Positions 47,245 through 60,474 are shown, numbered from the stretch's first letter. The stretch is DNA of 64,000 nt from Castor canadensis (GCF_047511655.1 NC_133389.1:42938295-43002294), one strand, 5' to 3'. Program-made: numbers and translations. The notes: generated from the sequence alone by a model not told the origin.

Positions 47245-47600
47245 TTTTTTGGTAGTATTGGGGTTTAAAATCAGGGCTTCACACACTACCGCTTGAACCA
47301 CTTCTCCAGCCCTTTTTTGCTCTGGTTTTTTGGAAATAGGGTCTTGCTTTTTTTCAGGCTGGTCCAGACGGTGTCCCTCCTATTTTATGTTTCTTGCTGG
47401 GATGACAGGTGTGTGCCACCAAACCCAACTTTTTTTCTGTTGAGATGGGGCCTTACAAACTTATACTCAGGAACCATGATCTAAGTCTCCAGCATAGGTA
47501 GGATGCCAGGTGTGAACCACAGTGCCAACATGGGTTGAGATGTGGTCTCGTGAACTTTTTCCTAAGCTGGCCTCAAATCACAATTCTCCTGATCTTAGCC
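47245..47600 (-). repeat. SINE composite, inverted
   Basis: GGTAGTATTGGGGTTTAAAA, CTTGAACCACTTCTCCAGCC, then two B1-like stretches, the second ending AACTTTTTCCTAAGCTGGCC and ATTCTCCTGATCTTAGCC. Confidence 0.7.
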
Positions 47601-48534
47601 TCTCAACTGATGTCTGATTTATTTTTGACAAGAATATATATGTTAATACCTAGGCTTAGTCAGTTTAGAATTCAAGGCAGCTCTAGTAATCTGGATATGG
47701 TTTTGTCTGTTCAGAAGCCAAGTTTTCTGCTGTCAGGATGACTAAACAATCTAAAGAGCTGTGTCTAATCTCCTCTGGAGGCATGGGTTCAAATCCTACT
47801 TTTGAAATAAAAGCTGAATTTATGAATGTTGTCTCTATGATTGAGTTTTCCAACTGATGAGCACAGAGCTTGAGCTGCCCTGTATATCTGGGTTACATAT
47901 GTGACAAGGTTTTGATTTCCCCCAGGGCAGTCATGACCTCAGGCAGATGAAGGCAGCCTCCTACATTTAACCTGGTAGCTGCTTAAAGATCATTTCTTTC
48001 CATGAAGGACACTGCACACTGCCTTCTATGTGACTTGTATCTTTAGTTTTCATTGTCTTCCCGTCCTCTGCACCCAGAGTTTTCTGAACAAATTTTCATT
48101 TCCACTGCACAGGTTTCTTCTAGTCAAAGATTTGCTGGCTTTGGGTCAGGGCCAGCCAGTGGCTGTTGTCTGGTAGCTAAGATTTTCTTTAAGGCGAAAA
48201 CTAGTGGCCTTACTAAACAAACAAAGAAAATAACGGATAAAGCTAACACAATCTACTAATTTTCTCATTTTGAATTATCAACTGATTCCAAGCAAGGACT
48301 AGACAGAAGGGCCTTAACTTCATGAAACATTTTTTCTTTCCAGGACAGGTTTCATGTGGTATCATCTATATAGTCTCCTGACATGGATGCCTAAGGCAAA
48401 ATTGGTTTTTTAAAAACCATGAAAGAAAAATTGCTTATATTTGTTTCTAGAAAAATGAAAAAAACCCACACTAAACAATAAATGATAAGCAAAGTGACCA
48501 TTGTGAAGACTGGAGGTGGTGTGGTTAGTGCAAA

Positions 48535-48700
48535 GGGTGTGGAGGCAGGCTGACAACATCTTGGCTCTGTTCCCAGCTTGGCTGTCTTATTACCATGTGA
48601 GCTTGGACAAGTTCTTTTTCCTTATCCCCAAAGGACATAATAATTCCTGCTCCAAATGGCTATTGTGAAAATGATATGAAAGTCATTTGGATACTTGAAA
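48535..48700 (+). repeat. MIR SINE
   Basis: TCTGTTCCCAGCTTGGCTGT, CATGTGAGCTTGGACAAGTT and CATAATAATTCCTGCTCCAA follow the MIR core in sense orientation. Confidence 0.75.
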
Positions 48701-49026
48701 ACCCTACAGGGCATTCTTATCTAGTAAAAGAAAGGTCTCGAGTTTAAGGTGAAAGAGTTAAGGTACTTTGAAGTTAGTGTGAAATGTGGGTCAAATGCTC
48801 AACTGTGACAATGGTTTCTTTTTAAATTTTTAACTACAATACAGTATTATCATAAAATTCTGTATTATTTCATAGATACTATATAGTATCACTAAAGTAT
48901 GGCTTTATAGTGACATGTTTGTTCTTAAATGTAAGACTTATTTATCTTAAAACTTCTCTAATGTAACCTAAATATTGGTTATGTGCCCTAGTATGGGCAA
49001 GGCCATGGGTTCAATCCCCAGCACCC

Positions 49027-49101
49027 TCTATCTATCATCTATCTATCTATCTATCTATATCTTTCTATCATCTATCTATCCATCTAATCTATCTATCTTA
49101 A
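49027..49101 (+). repeat. (TCTA)n microsatellite
   Basis: TCTA/TATC tetranucleotide array with a few interruptions. It follows a short ID-like tail (GGGTTCAATCCCCAGCACCC). Confidence 0.9.
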
Positions 49102-51540
49102 ATATTAAGGGGGCAATTTTTTTTCTCAGAAGAATTCTGACTCCATTTGTAATGGAAATTTTTATTTAAGAGAAGTTTCTATACTATAACATAGTGAAGA
49201 AAATACAGTCAATTTTATAAGTCATGACAATGATTAACTTTTATAGAATATACATTCAATTTTATAAATAAAAAATTCAATCACATAAACATTACTCATC
49301 AACTTAGCATTTTTTAGCTGAATCTCAGCTGCTTAGACTATGTACTGAAATAGGCATAATTAATATATATAACTAGTTCTTATAGTAAGGAGTTTTGAAA
49401 CTTTAGCAACTCTAAAAGTGAGATTGAGTCATGCCCCTGAATTCCAAATGCTGTCTTCATTCCCTTTTCTCCTTGCACACATAAAAATATTTATTACTTA
49501 CTAAGGTTATCAGCAAATCAAAAATACTTGATGGAATTACTGATCTTCATTCAGCATAAACCAAATAAAATGTCACCTATCTCACTAAATAAGCATGCTT
49601 TTCTTTTTTGTTTTAATTTCAAGTTCTGTAATATACGTTTTATTAATGCAAAGAGAAAATGGTTAATTGTGACTTTATTTATTCACTTGGATATCCAGAT
49701 ACTTAAGAGTATGGGGTCTCTAGTAAACAAAAGGTCATAAAAGAAATGCATGGTAGTAATAAGTTAAGAACAGCCCATTAAATAAATTTAGTTCTGTCAT
49801 ACCATTGTAAGTTATGCATTACTATTACAGGTGTAAGTTCTTTTCAGTGTCGTGTATTTCTGCAGTCACATCTCTGATATGGGGCTAACTTGGCTCCTAA
49901 GAAAGGATCAGTTGATAATGGGGGCTTGAGAGGGTTCAGTTAGTATTTCTTGTGCTCTGAGCTGAGCTCAGTGGCACAGTGTTTACCTAGAAGGCCCTGG
50001 GTTTGATGTCTACCACCCCTTCCCTGCTAAAGAGCTCAGATCCTAAGGTATCCCCTAAGATTATTGGAGATAGAGACTTATTGGTTGATTCACAAGGAAT
50101 TTGGTGTTTAAACAGAAAGAGACATGCATCACTTGTTTCTGCCAACAGAGAATGATCAAAAGGGCAGATTCTCAAGAATAAATTTCACAACTATTCCAGT
50201 ATGGCTTACCATACAGCAGGTTCTCAGGCTCTTCAGAGACATTAACTCATTGGATGCAATCCTCACAGTGCCTGTACAGACTGAGCTTGTTTTCCGGTAC
50301 CAGAAATGAAGTTGTTTTCTCCAGGGGAGAACTAATCAGTCTTAACAAGCATTGTGGTGGTGCACTGGGTGAGCAAGACAAACCAAAGGAGATGAGGTTA
50401 AAATAGGAGCGATACCAACGGCAGTCATCTGGGCAGCCAGGTGCATCAGTACAGACTTCAGACTTCTTAAAATAAGATTAACCCTAATTTTATGATGTCA
50501 CTACTTCCCTCCACAACATAGTAAGCTTTCCTTTAAAAAAAAAAAACTCATCCCATGCCCGGTTTTGTATTAAGTTCATAAACAATCAGTAAGAAATGAA
50601 AAGCTAAGGGAGCTGGGGAGAGGGCAATAACACAACTTTTGCTTTCTTGTCATTCATGGATTTGTGGGTTTTTTTTTTTTTGCTTGTGTTTTTTCTTTTT
50701 CTCAGTGTGTTTTATTTAATATGTTGTTCCACATTGTATTTTAAGTTCCCCTTAAGTTTCTAAAAATGTTACAAAATAGTGTCATTACCTTTCACAATAA
50801 ATATCAAATTAGCCAGGGAACTTAAATAACTTTTAACTACTCCAAAAAGCAAAATAATCAAAAACTAATTTAAACTTAGCGATTCCACTCGGCGAAGTAA
50901 AGGGATGTAAGAGAACCTCTTATGTGCCAGATTACAGTAGCATTTTATGCATGAGTTTATAAAGTTAGGTGTTTGAGGCTCCACATTGCATAGCACTACC
51001 TCAGATATGACGTAAGGCACAGGTAACAGCTCCCAGGTTTTGTCTGCAATTCAATGACAATTCAAGAAATAATGGTGGTAGCACATCTAGCCACTTGCTC
51101 CATTAGCTGACAAAGAAACCGTCCACACTTGTTGAAAAAGTGTGACATAGCTAAGGACCTAGACTAGTGTAGCTAGCAGGGAAAAGCACTTGAATAAAGG
51201 GCAGCCCCCGGTCAACAGGTCCATTAAAGGGCCGTACAGCTTGCCTACTGCAGCTGGATTGGGGTTGCAGCTCTCAAGGGCCTTTTGGCTGCAAGGAGCT
51301 ACAGTAGGGGGACCACCCCATGTTCACCTTCGGAGACGAAGGCAGGTGAGATATATACACAGACCCATATTGCATCCGTTCAAGATGATTGTACAGGAAG
51401 GGCAGGTGTATGTCCCAAATCCTGGTGGGAATACGCCTCTTTTGCCCAGCATTTTGGGAGGAAATTACATCAAAGTCCCTCCTCGAGATACCCTTTCCAG
51501 GCAGGTACATCATCCTTCATGATTGATCACTAGGGCAAGC
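49102..51540. other. Gene-free DNA upstream of the B4GALT6 CpG island
   Basis: AT-rich DNA up to about 51160, with a possible inverted MIR remnant at about 50220-50330. Composition rises toward 51.2 kb. A donor-like GGCAGGTGAGA at about 51340 could belong to an alternative upstream exon, but nothing else supports one. A 110-codon frame at 51190-51522 has no recognisable domain. Confidence 0.4.
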
Positions 51541-52838
51541 GCTCATCCCAGGCTGGGCACGCGTTCCTCAGCCGCGCAGTGAATGCGGGGTCCCGGGGCT
51601 GGGGTGGCGATGACGCAGGAGGCGGCTGAGGCCCAAGTCCGAGAGGGCGGGGGAGGGGGGTTGCTCGGTGTGGAGCGGTGCGGTGCGGGCCAATCAGGAC
51701 GCGCGGTCTGGAGACCCGGGAGGGCGGGGGGCCTCCAGGTTTCCTCGGGTCCCGGCGCACGCAGCGCCGCCTGCGGAGTCGCGCGCGAACGGGCGGAGCC
51801 TGCGGGGTCTCCGGGCGTGCCCGCCAGTCCGGGTTTTCCTCGAGGCTCCCAAGTCCGCCCCTTCTCCGGTGCAGACGCGGTCCGACGGCGTCCGGCCTCC
51901 CTCTCTTTCTCTCTCTTTTCTGTTTCTCTCTGCACTCTCTGGCCCTGCCCGCAGCGCGCGTCGCCTGGCCGCTCTCGGCTTGGTGTCTGGGGCCGTGCGG
52001 GGGCGGCGCCGGCGGGGGCGCCTTACCCCGGGCGGGCCCGCGGCGGTAATGCGGTTGCCGCCCTTGCAGCCGGGCGGACAGCGGGCGGCAGCGGCAGAAG
52101 CCGGAGCCGGAGCACGCTCGCCGCTGGCCGGGACGCCGCCCTGGCCTGCGCTTGGCTCCCGCGGCGGCTGCAGAGCTCCGGGGCCCGGCACGGCATGAGG
52201 TGGAGGCTGCGCGCCGGCGAGCGCCCAGCTCCTCGGCCCCCAGGGCCCCCGCGGGCCCCCGCGCGTCGCGTGCGCCGGCTGCGGCCCCGGCGCCCACGCT
52301 AGCCCCGCGCAGGCACTAGACGCCGCGGCCCGGAGGAGGAGACGGTGCAGGCCTGCCGAGGGGACGCGGGCTGGCCGGACCCCGAGCGCGGGACTTCCCT
52401 CTGGACCCCGCCGAACGCGGGCAGCCCCGGCGTGCTGCAGTTGCTGCCCGAGTGCGCAGGGCGCCGCGGCGCGCAGCCAGCGCCGCTCCGCACCTGCAGC
52501 CCCTCCTCCCGCCGCTGCCTGGCGAAGAGGACGCGCGTCCGCGCCCTTCCGCGGCCTCCCCGGTCCTCCCGGCACTGCCCCCGTTCCCCTCGCCTTCCTT
52601 CCTGGTGATCCTTTCACGCTTCTCCTCCCGGCCTCCGTTCATTCATTCATCCCGCTCCCACCTCTCTCCAAGCCTTTCCTGTCCCAGCCTCCTCCCCACA
52701 GCCTCCCTCCCCCCACCTCCCCCCGGACCTCGCTGCGTTCTCGGGGTTCTTAGCGCATCCATGGAAGTTTAGGGCCTGGACAGTGGCCCCGAGTCCGGCC
52801 TGAGATCGCAGCCCGAGCTGCCGGCTGGGAAGAGGAAG
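51541..52838 (+). promoter_or_regulatory. B4GALT6: CpG island promoter and 5' UTR of B4GALT6
   Basis: The composition changes sharply to very GC- and CpG-rich from about 51541 to 52830. GGCCAATCAG (51689-51697) is an NF-Y/CCAAT box; GATGACGCAGG (about 51608) is CRE-like; GC boxes are frequent (GGGCGGAGCC near 51792, GGGGGCGGCGCC near 52000). A pyrimidine tract (CTCTCTTTCTCTCTC, about 51900-51930) may mark initiation. No TATA box is evident, as usual for dispersed CpG-island promoters. The transcription start cannot be fixed from sequence. Long reading frames on both strands here are products of the GC bias. Confidence 0.8.
52761..52772 (+). promoter_or_regulatory. Minimal upstream ORF in the B4GALT6 5' UTR
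   Basis: ATG GAA GTT TAG encodes Met-Glu-Val and stops 66 bases before the main start codon. It has G at +4 but T at -3, so initiation should be partial. If the 5' UTR includes it, it could lower translation of the main frame. Confidence 0.5.
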
Positions 52839-52953
52839 ATGTCGGTGCTCAGGCGGATGATGCGGGTTTCCAATCGCTTTCTCCTCGTCTTCATCTTCAT
52901 TTTCTCCCTCTCCTCGTCCTGTCTCTACTTCATCTATGTGGCTCCAGGCATAG
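52839..52953 (+). CDS. B4GALT6: B4GALT6 exon 1 (coding part): beta-1,4-galactosyltransferase 6
   Basis: The frame starts MSVLRRMMRVSNRF and runs 38 codons plus one base to ...YVAPGI, then meets the donor ATAG|GTAAGC. This matches the N-terminus of vertebrate B4GALT6, including the intron position and phase (split after the first base of the next codon). The enzyme transfers galactose from UDP-galactose to glucosylceramide, making lactosylceramide in the Golgi. This exon encodes the short basic cytosolic tail (RR, R, R) and the single type II signal anchor (about residues 14-34, LLVFIFIFSLSSSCLYFIYV). The start ATG has A at -3. The catalytic domain lies in later exons outside the window. B4GALT5 is the close paralogue; its start differs, and the match here favours B4GALT6. 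Confidence 0.93.
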
Positions 52954-54004
52954 GTAAGCACGGAGGTGTCAGGAATGTTACTTCTGGGGATTTGGAAGCC
53001 GAGCAGACGGGGCTCCCCGCAGAAAGCGTTTTATTTGAATTGTTACTCAGACGTGTCAAACAAAATGCTGTGGGGCATGGCTTTGCTGTGTGAGTTTTGT
53101 TTAAATTACTTCAAAGATTGCATTAGTGAACATAGTGAAATTAGGTATGATGATGGCCTGCGGTGCGCTCTGGTCGCTTTCTTAAATCATCATGTCGACT
53201 TTACCCATTTGATAAATCTTTTGATTTTGATTGATCTTTAAGCTTAGGGTTTAATCATAATTTTATTCAAACATCATATATTATTGGTTGTAAAAATGTG
53301 TTGGAGAAACAGCATCTCGGAATGTGATTGAGGTCAAGAGTCTACGTATTCTAGTCTTCTAGGTCACGTTTTTAGAATGGGGTCAGTGAACATTTGTGCC
53401 AGACTTGAGGAATTTATAGGGGTTGAATTGCCTTGTAAAGACAGCGCTCCATTATTTAGTCTGCTAGGGTCTGTCTTTCTAGGGTAGGTGGTCTCTACTA
53501 CCTGCTAGGATGACTTCTCGTAAAATAGTGATTAAAGTTAATTATGTAAGGCAATTTGTAGTTTAAAATTTTGACCCTCTTTTTAGCACTTTCAGGCCTT
53601 TGCTCCAAAATACAGTTTTGTGTAAAATCTACTTGAATTGGCTTTTTTTTAATTAACTGCCTATTCTTCATTCCCAGTACCAGGAGTCAATGTGGCGGTT
53701 TTGAAAGGAGTGAAAACATTCATATGAATTCATATAAATATTCAAATAATTCTATTTCCAAGAGTTTTCTGAGTTTTCCTGGGCGTTGTGTATGTAATGT
53801 TAGGGTTCTGGGTAGCAGTGTGGGTCTCTTGCCATTCTTGTTACACACTAGTAGTCCTTTGAGCCAGTGCCATTCTCCCGAGTTAGCTAAAAATGTGATG
53901 CTGTTAGAGAGTGAAAGCACCTGCAGAATTTTGACATGGAATTTTTATTGGGGTGATCTTTTGGATGTAATTATTCTAATAAATTACAAGGGAAGAAGTC
54001 TCAT

Positions 54005-54345
54005 CCACACTTTTTTTTTTTTTTTGGCGGTGGTAGAGTTTGAACTCAGGGCCTTATGGTTGCTAGGCAAGTGCTCTATTACTTGAACCAAGTCCCCAGC
54101 CTTTTTTTACTCCAGTTATTTTTCAGTTAGGGTCTTGCGTTTTTGCCTAGGGCTGGCCTCCAATGGAGATACTCCTATCTCAGGCCTCTTGCTATGCTGG
54201 AATGACAGAGGCATCACCATGCTTATCTTATTGATTGAAATGGGGTCTCAGTAACTTTTTTGCTGGGCCGGCTTCAAACCTCAATCCTCCCAATCTCCAG
54301 CTCCTGAGTATCTGGGAGTACAGGTGTGAGCCACTATGAGGGCTT
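54005..54345 (-). repeat. SINE composite, inverted (intronic)
   Basis: GGCGGTGGTAGAGTTTGAAC and CTTGAACCAAGTCCCCAGCC (ID-like), then two B1-like parts ending GTACAGGTGTGAGCCACTA. Same layout as 47245-47600. Confidence 0.75.
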
Positions 54346-56039
54346 GCTTCATTTCTTAAGATTGCTGTGTGACTTTTTCTTTATGAGAATTAATTAAATA
54401 TATATGCTCAGATAATGATGCTTGAGAAGAAGTGAATTGTTGACACCTGAATGTATCCTTAGGTCTTCTAAGGTAAAGTTTGAAGAGGTATGAATATTTA
54501 AACATTTTTTTAAATGTAATTGTTTTTTTGTTTAGGCAAACAAAAACAACAAAAAAGTACTTCTTTCAAGGTGGTATTTCTGCTAATGACAGTACTTTAT
54601 ATGTTAGACTGAATTACACACTGAGGCAGAATTTTCTTAGTACTGAAATATATGTTGTGTGCTTTTATTGGGCCTAAGTTAAATGGTTCAAATCCGTTAA
54701 GAGGTCCTTATCGAGCAAAGTATGGTGGTACATGTGGTGCATACCTATTATCCCAACTTTTGGAATAACCAGGACAATAACCAGTCTGAGTTACCTAATG
54801 TAACCGGTCTCAAAAACCAAACCAAACCTGACAGAAGTCCTTCTTAATCCTAATACATCTGCTAGTTTGATAGATGTGAATTATATTTTACCATCTTTCC
54901 TGTCACTCAGTGGATTTGATACTAACTAAGATAATCAAAAAGGTTTCCTTTTTATTTTATTTCTTTGGCATTTTGGAAGTCTTATAAATTAACCCTTTAT
55001 TCTATAACAATTTTTTACTTTCTCACGTAAGTCCTTGAGAGTTGGAGATCTTTGGTGGATGTTATTTTACCAGGCATTTAATTTTGAAAGATTATGGAGA
55101 AGGATTTTTTGCTCTTAGATAAGAAGCTTTCTACTTTCTTGGTATTTCTTTTGTTTGTGCTGCTGGGGTGAATTTAGGGCCTTATGCATGCAAGAGGTCT
55201 ACTAGTGAGCTGAGAGATACTGGGTGGCAGGCACCCTGCTTCGGTCACCCCATGCAGAGTCCATGGACACATTGCCATAGTCCACCCAGTACAGGTGGGT
55301 GGCATGAATTCTCATTCTGTGTCTGCTTTTGTACATGATTGCAAAGAGATGAATACAATTTCTCTTCAAAGTTCTGAGCTGGCTGGATTGAGAACAGATT
55401 TCTATTTAATAGGAAGCCATTTCCAATATAACTTCCAGTGGTCGTTTTTCCTACTGTCATGTCAAAGGGAAAGATGAGCTGACTTATAAATTTAGTCAAT
55501 AAATGTGAATGGAGTACCTGAGAGAAGCTGGACATTGAGGCATGGAAGACAGATTTGAGATGACTAAAACACAGTCGCCAGTGGGGATGAGCCTCATAAA
55601 AGAGCTGCAGCAGGCCCTTTGAAAGCCTGTGGTGCAGAGGGCTGGTCAAGGATTTCCAGAGGAGCTGGTGTGGGCCACCGCCAGGATTTATCTGAACTGA
55701 GTAAAGGATGGGAGTCTGGTTAGAATTTTGAGTGAGCAAAGCTTTCAGGAAATGGGATTCCTGTAGTTCCTGGCTACTGCTTAGGGTGTAGGGTGGCAGA
55801 TGGACTAGATTGGGAAAGGTCTCTGCTGCCCCATTGCCCAGCCTACTCTCCAGGTGCTTGAGATCCCTAAAGTTCTTGGTGGGGAGAACTGTTCGGCTCA
55901 CCCAGCTTTGTTTAAGCTATCTGTGATTAAGAAAGAAATTGACATGCCTGTAGATCACAGGGCGGTATTATGGAAGAGACTGCATAACTTCCCTGGAAGT
56001 GGGGATTTTATTGTCCATTCGATTCAACAGAGTCCCTAA

Positions 56040-56135
56040 CTTTTTTTTTTTGGTTAGTACTGGGGTTTGAACTCAGGACTTCACACTTGCTGGGCAGGTG
56101 CTCTTACCACTTGAGCCACTCCACCAGCCTGTCCC
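56040..56135 (-). repeat. ID-like SINE, inverted (intronic)
   Basis: T run, then GGTTAGTACTGGGGTTTGAA, CACTTGCTGGGCAGGTGCTC and CACTTGAGCCACTCCACCAG: an almost intact ID-like monomer with promoter boxes recognisable on the minus strand. Confidence 0.85.
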
Positions 56136-56411
56136 TGACTTTTTGTAGACACTCTGACGTGCTCTTTGGTAGGAGTGGAATCTGGTCAGGCCACTTTGGT
56201 CTGAATTCCTACGGGTCCCTGACTAGGTAAGCCTGGCTGTGTTCAAGCTGTTTTGCAAAGGTGTTTTCCAGCTTTGTGTTGCAAAGGTCTCTGATTTTCT
56301 GTCACTAAGTGCTCTGATCTACATGATGCTCTTCTAGAGTTGAGATTATGGCCACAGTATTGATCTTTTTCCTCTGTGCCGCCTCTACTGGCCATGCATT
56401 CCATGCCATTT

Positions 56412-56510
56412 TGTTCTTTTTTTTTTTTTTTAGCAGCACTGGGGTTTGAACTCAGGGTCTCATGCTGCTAGGCAGGCATTCTATTGCTTGAGCCACTCCC
56501 CCAGCCCCAT
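56412..56510 (-). repeat. ID-like SINE, inverted (intronic)
   Basis: T run, GCAGCACTGGGGTTTGAACT, GCTAGGCAGGCATTCTATTG, TTGAGCCACTCCCCCAGCCC. Confidence 0.85.
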
Positions 56511-57184
56511 TTTGTTCTATGAGTAGGAAACAGAATTGTTGAGAAGGGAAGGGATGCAGTCCTTTGTTGTAGAGTCATCCTAGCATGAAAGATGGGATGT
56601 AGAGGGCACGGCCATTGACAGGAAGACAGTTAAGAAGTTTGTGCACTAGTTCAAGCTGCAGGAGATTAGACTCAGATCAAAGTAGTTGATGTTTTTATTA
56701 GGGTAGAGTGAGAATGTGAATAGTGGGGTTGAAGAAACAGGGGCAACTTTAAGATTATGTTTGGATTTTAACTTAGACAAGTAGGTAACTGCTAATAGAG
56801 AATATGGAAAGGTACACCTTTTGAGGGTCGTTTTAGAGAAACTTGAGTTGAATACCTGTGGGATATCTGGGAAGAATTGTCAAGAGGGAGGTTTGGGTGT
56901 CTTCAACATACAGGTGAATGGCACTTATCTATTTCTCCCCCAACAACTGAGTAATAAACACTTCTGCAAGTGGAACTTAACGGCATTGTTCGTTGCTGTT
57001 AAGTTTGGAATCATAGGGGTTAAGTGAGAATGTGGAGGAGGCCCATGTATATTTTGGAAGCATCCAAGGAGGCTCTGATATCCTTTCACTCCCTCACCTT
57101 GTTAGAGAAGAATCAGTAGGTCCTGTCTCCACTCAGAGGGGTAGCAGGCCCTCTTTAGAGATGGCCTCCCACAGTTAGATTGCC

Positions 57185-57260
57185 ATTTTATTTTTTTTGG
57201 GGGGGGGCGGCAGTACTGGAGTTTGAACTCAGGGCATCACACTTGCTAGTCAGGTACCAG
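57185..57260 (-). repeat. Truncated ID-like SINE, inverted (intronic)
   Basis: GCGGCAGTACTGGAGTTTGA then CATCACACTTGCTAGTCAGG; the distal part is missing. Confidence 0.75.
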
Positions 57261-60200
57261 ATTGCCATTCTTGAGTAGACTTTGTAACTCAGCTCTGTAG
57301 TGTCAGTATAAATTAACCTAAATCCTAAAGCCTTGTGGGAAATTAGGTAATTTATTGGATCATTGAAACCTGGGAATTCTAGATGTCATTCTCCACCTTA
57401 GTCTTTTGTGAATGAATTTGAGATTTATTAAGGATTTTGGCAGAATGAGGTAGTGATATGTATTCTGCAGCAGTGTTTATCATTTCTGCTTTTCAGTGTT
57501 TATTGAAGATAAAATTAACCATGTCTGTGGATATTTGTAAAAGAGAAATGCCTAACCTAGGTTTATAGTCTCTGTATGTGATAGGTATTCCAAATGCTGT
57601 TTGGAATTTGTTGGGAAGAGAAGTCATTTTCCTTCTAAGGCAGTGTTATATCTGGTGGTTAATTTTATAACTTATCCAAGACTTATTTAAGGTGGTCTGC
57701 TTTAATAAGCATATTTCCTAGTCTTATCCCTGAAGATCCTGATTCATTTTTACCCACATAACCCATCCTGTGAAAAGCCTGTTTACCGCAGGATGCACTA
57801 CAAGGCTTCTCTGGACACTAGTACCTAATGCTCTGGTGGTTCCAGCTTTGGCTGCTGCTCTTTCGCCACAGTTCCTGTGCTTGTTTTTCTGGGCAAAGGC
57901 CCAAGGCCATGAAAATCTTGGATATAGAGGCATTGGTGTCTCTGGTGTCAAAGTCCTTGGCAAAGAAGCCTCAGAAGCAAAATCCCAAAGGTATCCCACT
58001 GTTTTGTCTATCATTGGAATCCCACAGCCTGCAGGGATAGTAGCCTTTATGTGAAGAAGGAAGGAAGGGCAGGCTAACAAAGATTGTCGTTTGCCCCAAG
58101 TCCCATTTATATTGTTGGAAGAGCTGACATGTCCACCTTTGGATACCTGACTTTCCTGCTCCTGAGTGAAAGGACACCATCATTTTTGCTCTGAGAAAAT
58201 GGAAATTTTGGGGAAATATGAGTTTGTTTTTCATCAGTTTGAGGGGATACTATATATGCAGAGGAAGAGAGAACATTTGTTTGGAAAGCCTGAGCAGTGA
58301 GTGTAATGACAATGTAACAGAGTTTAGACTTATTGTAAAGACACACCCCACCATGAACTAACTCACCTGAAATCAATAAGTGACCGTATAAGTGGTCTTT
58401 CTCTTTTCTTGGGTTTTAAATTACCACATATTAATTGTTTCCACATTTCAAGTGAGGGTAGGTAACTACCCTGTTGGCTGGAGAAAGTCCTCTATCATGC
58501 CCTTAAACTCCGAGGCTCTGTGATGACCCATTAGCCAAGGGGCAGACCTTCTTTATCTGTTCCCCTCCTGCCACTGTGCCTCTTGTGCCTCCTTTCTTCT
58601 TTCAAGCCTGCCTTTCATTTTTGTCTTCAGGAAAATGATGGAGGTAGGTGGAAAGGCTGAGGTGAGAAGAGTGGGAGGAGGTACACTGAACAGTGATTTG
58701 TTTCTAGAGCTTGGCTTCCTAGGGCGCCTTTGGGAGTTCTTTAGGCTTTGTGTTCACAGTATTATTTTGGTGCATTTTCCTGGCTGCCTTGGACCAAGCT
58801 GGCTTTGTCACCACTGCCTGAGCCTGCAGTTTGCCCATTTAAGCAGGGCAGCCTGTTGTTTCTTCATTCCTCTTTTCTCCTCCCCTTCCCTCCCCCTAGT
58901 CTTGTCCCTCAGGTTGTTCTGAATTCCTAGGGGATATAGTGATTTAATATTTAAAAGACCCTTTTCTTTCCATTTCTGTTTTTTGTCAGAATAATAACAG
59001 AGAATAGTGTGACAGAAATACTGTGATTCAAATTAAAGATCAGGTCATTTGAGGGTTGAAGGTAGAGATATTTCTGAGGATATGGTGCCCATTAAGCATG
59101 CCTTTGAAAACTTAAGCATTTCCTTCAATTACAGCTAGATATTTTAACCTTATATCTTGGGCTTACTGGAGAATTTCAGGTCACATTCCCATTTTATTCT
59201 TCTATAGCATATATTTCCTATATTGGGCTACTTTGCTTTGTTATGTCTCATGGTTGGACTTCTTGTGGGCATACCTGAAAAGCAGAATTTGCATAGTTTG
59301 GTTTAAGCCACAGCAAAAACCTTCCTCTGTTGCAGTAGGAGAATTAGCTTAAAGGATGTTCATGTCAGTTAGTTATATTTTGGGCTTTGTGGCAGAGGAA
59401 AACATTTGTGACAGTATATTTAGTAACTTAAAACTAAATTTGAAATTCACTTTTTATTTTCCTTTGGAAGTGTAATAAATAAAGCTCTTGTGTTGAATCT
59501 TTGCTCTTAAGGCTAATTTATTAAGTTTTTTGTTCTACTAAATTGTTAGGTTGTATGTTTATTAAAGATGATGGAGTAAATTGTGCCTGCGTTAGAAAGC
59601 TGTGTAAGAGAGGATGTATTTAATATAAGTTAAACTAATATGAAAGGAAGAGTTTCCTGTTTTGCTTGTTATTAGTTATGTTTTGAGAATTACTAAAAGC
59701 AATGCTTTCAAATATAAGCATTTATTTAAGGTGGTCTTAAGCCTTATTTAAGGTGGTCTGCTTTAATAAGCTCATTTCCTAAGAATATTATCAGAGATTC
59801 TTTGTTAATTCCTGTTTCTTACTTTCATTCCACCCCTTTTTTTGTGAGTGCATTAATTAATTGTACAAAGTAGTGGGTCTCATTGTGATACACTTGTATG
59901 CTTATTGCGTTCGTTGATCATACTCACTCCCACTCCCCCGTTTCTCTCTCCTCCTCCTCTCCCATCTCCCTAACAGTCCTTTTCTACTTTCATGTTTTCC
60001 ACAGAGATTTGAATTGCAATTCTGTTCCTTTTTTTAACACATACGACTGCTAATTCTGAAGCCTGGGAACTGTGTTTCTGACATAACACCTGAAATGATG
60101 GGGAGAAAATTACGTGGTGGTTAGGTTTACTTTTCCAAATTGATCATTTTATATCAGTTAATCTTTCATAGAACTAATCTTACTTTTTTGAAAACCAGAT

Positions 60201-60474
60201 TAACTTGTTTTAACATAGAAGTGGCTATCCTGAATTTTTTTCACCTAGGGTAATGGACAAATTGCCTAAGAGAACCAGTGTACTCTGTTCTTTTTATGTG
60301 TCTGCAGTGACTAGGAGATTGGTCATAAATTGGTCCTAAGTGTATAATTTAATGTTTTTAATTATTAGATACATTGTAATTCACTTAACAAGGTTGATGA
60401 ACATTCTTAAAGCTTATAACACTATAGGTTACTCAGTGGAAATAATTTCAAAATAACATTTCCTAGCATTTGGG

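Noticed and set aside
49027..49101. CRISPR-like or spaced repeat array
   Set aside because: It is a plain tetranucleotide microsatellite without spacers, and the genome is mammalian.
51530..52617. Long reading frames on both strands of the CpG island (up to 307 codons)
   Set aside because: GC-rich DNA has few stop codons. The translations are low-complexity Arg/Ala/Pro/Gly strings, no domain is visible, and the frames conflict with each other and with the B4GALT6 5' UTR.
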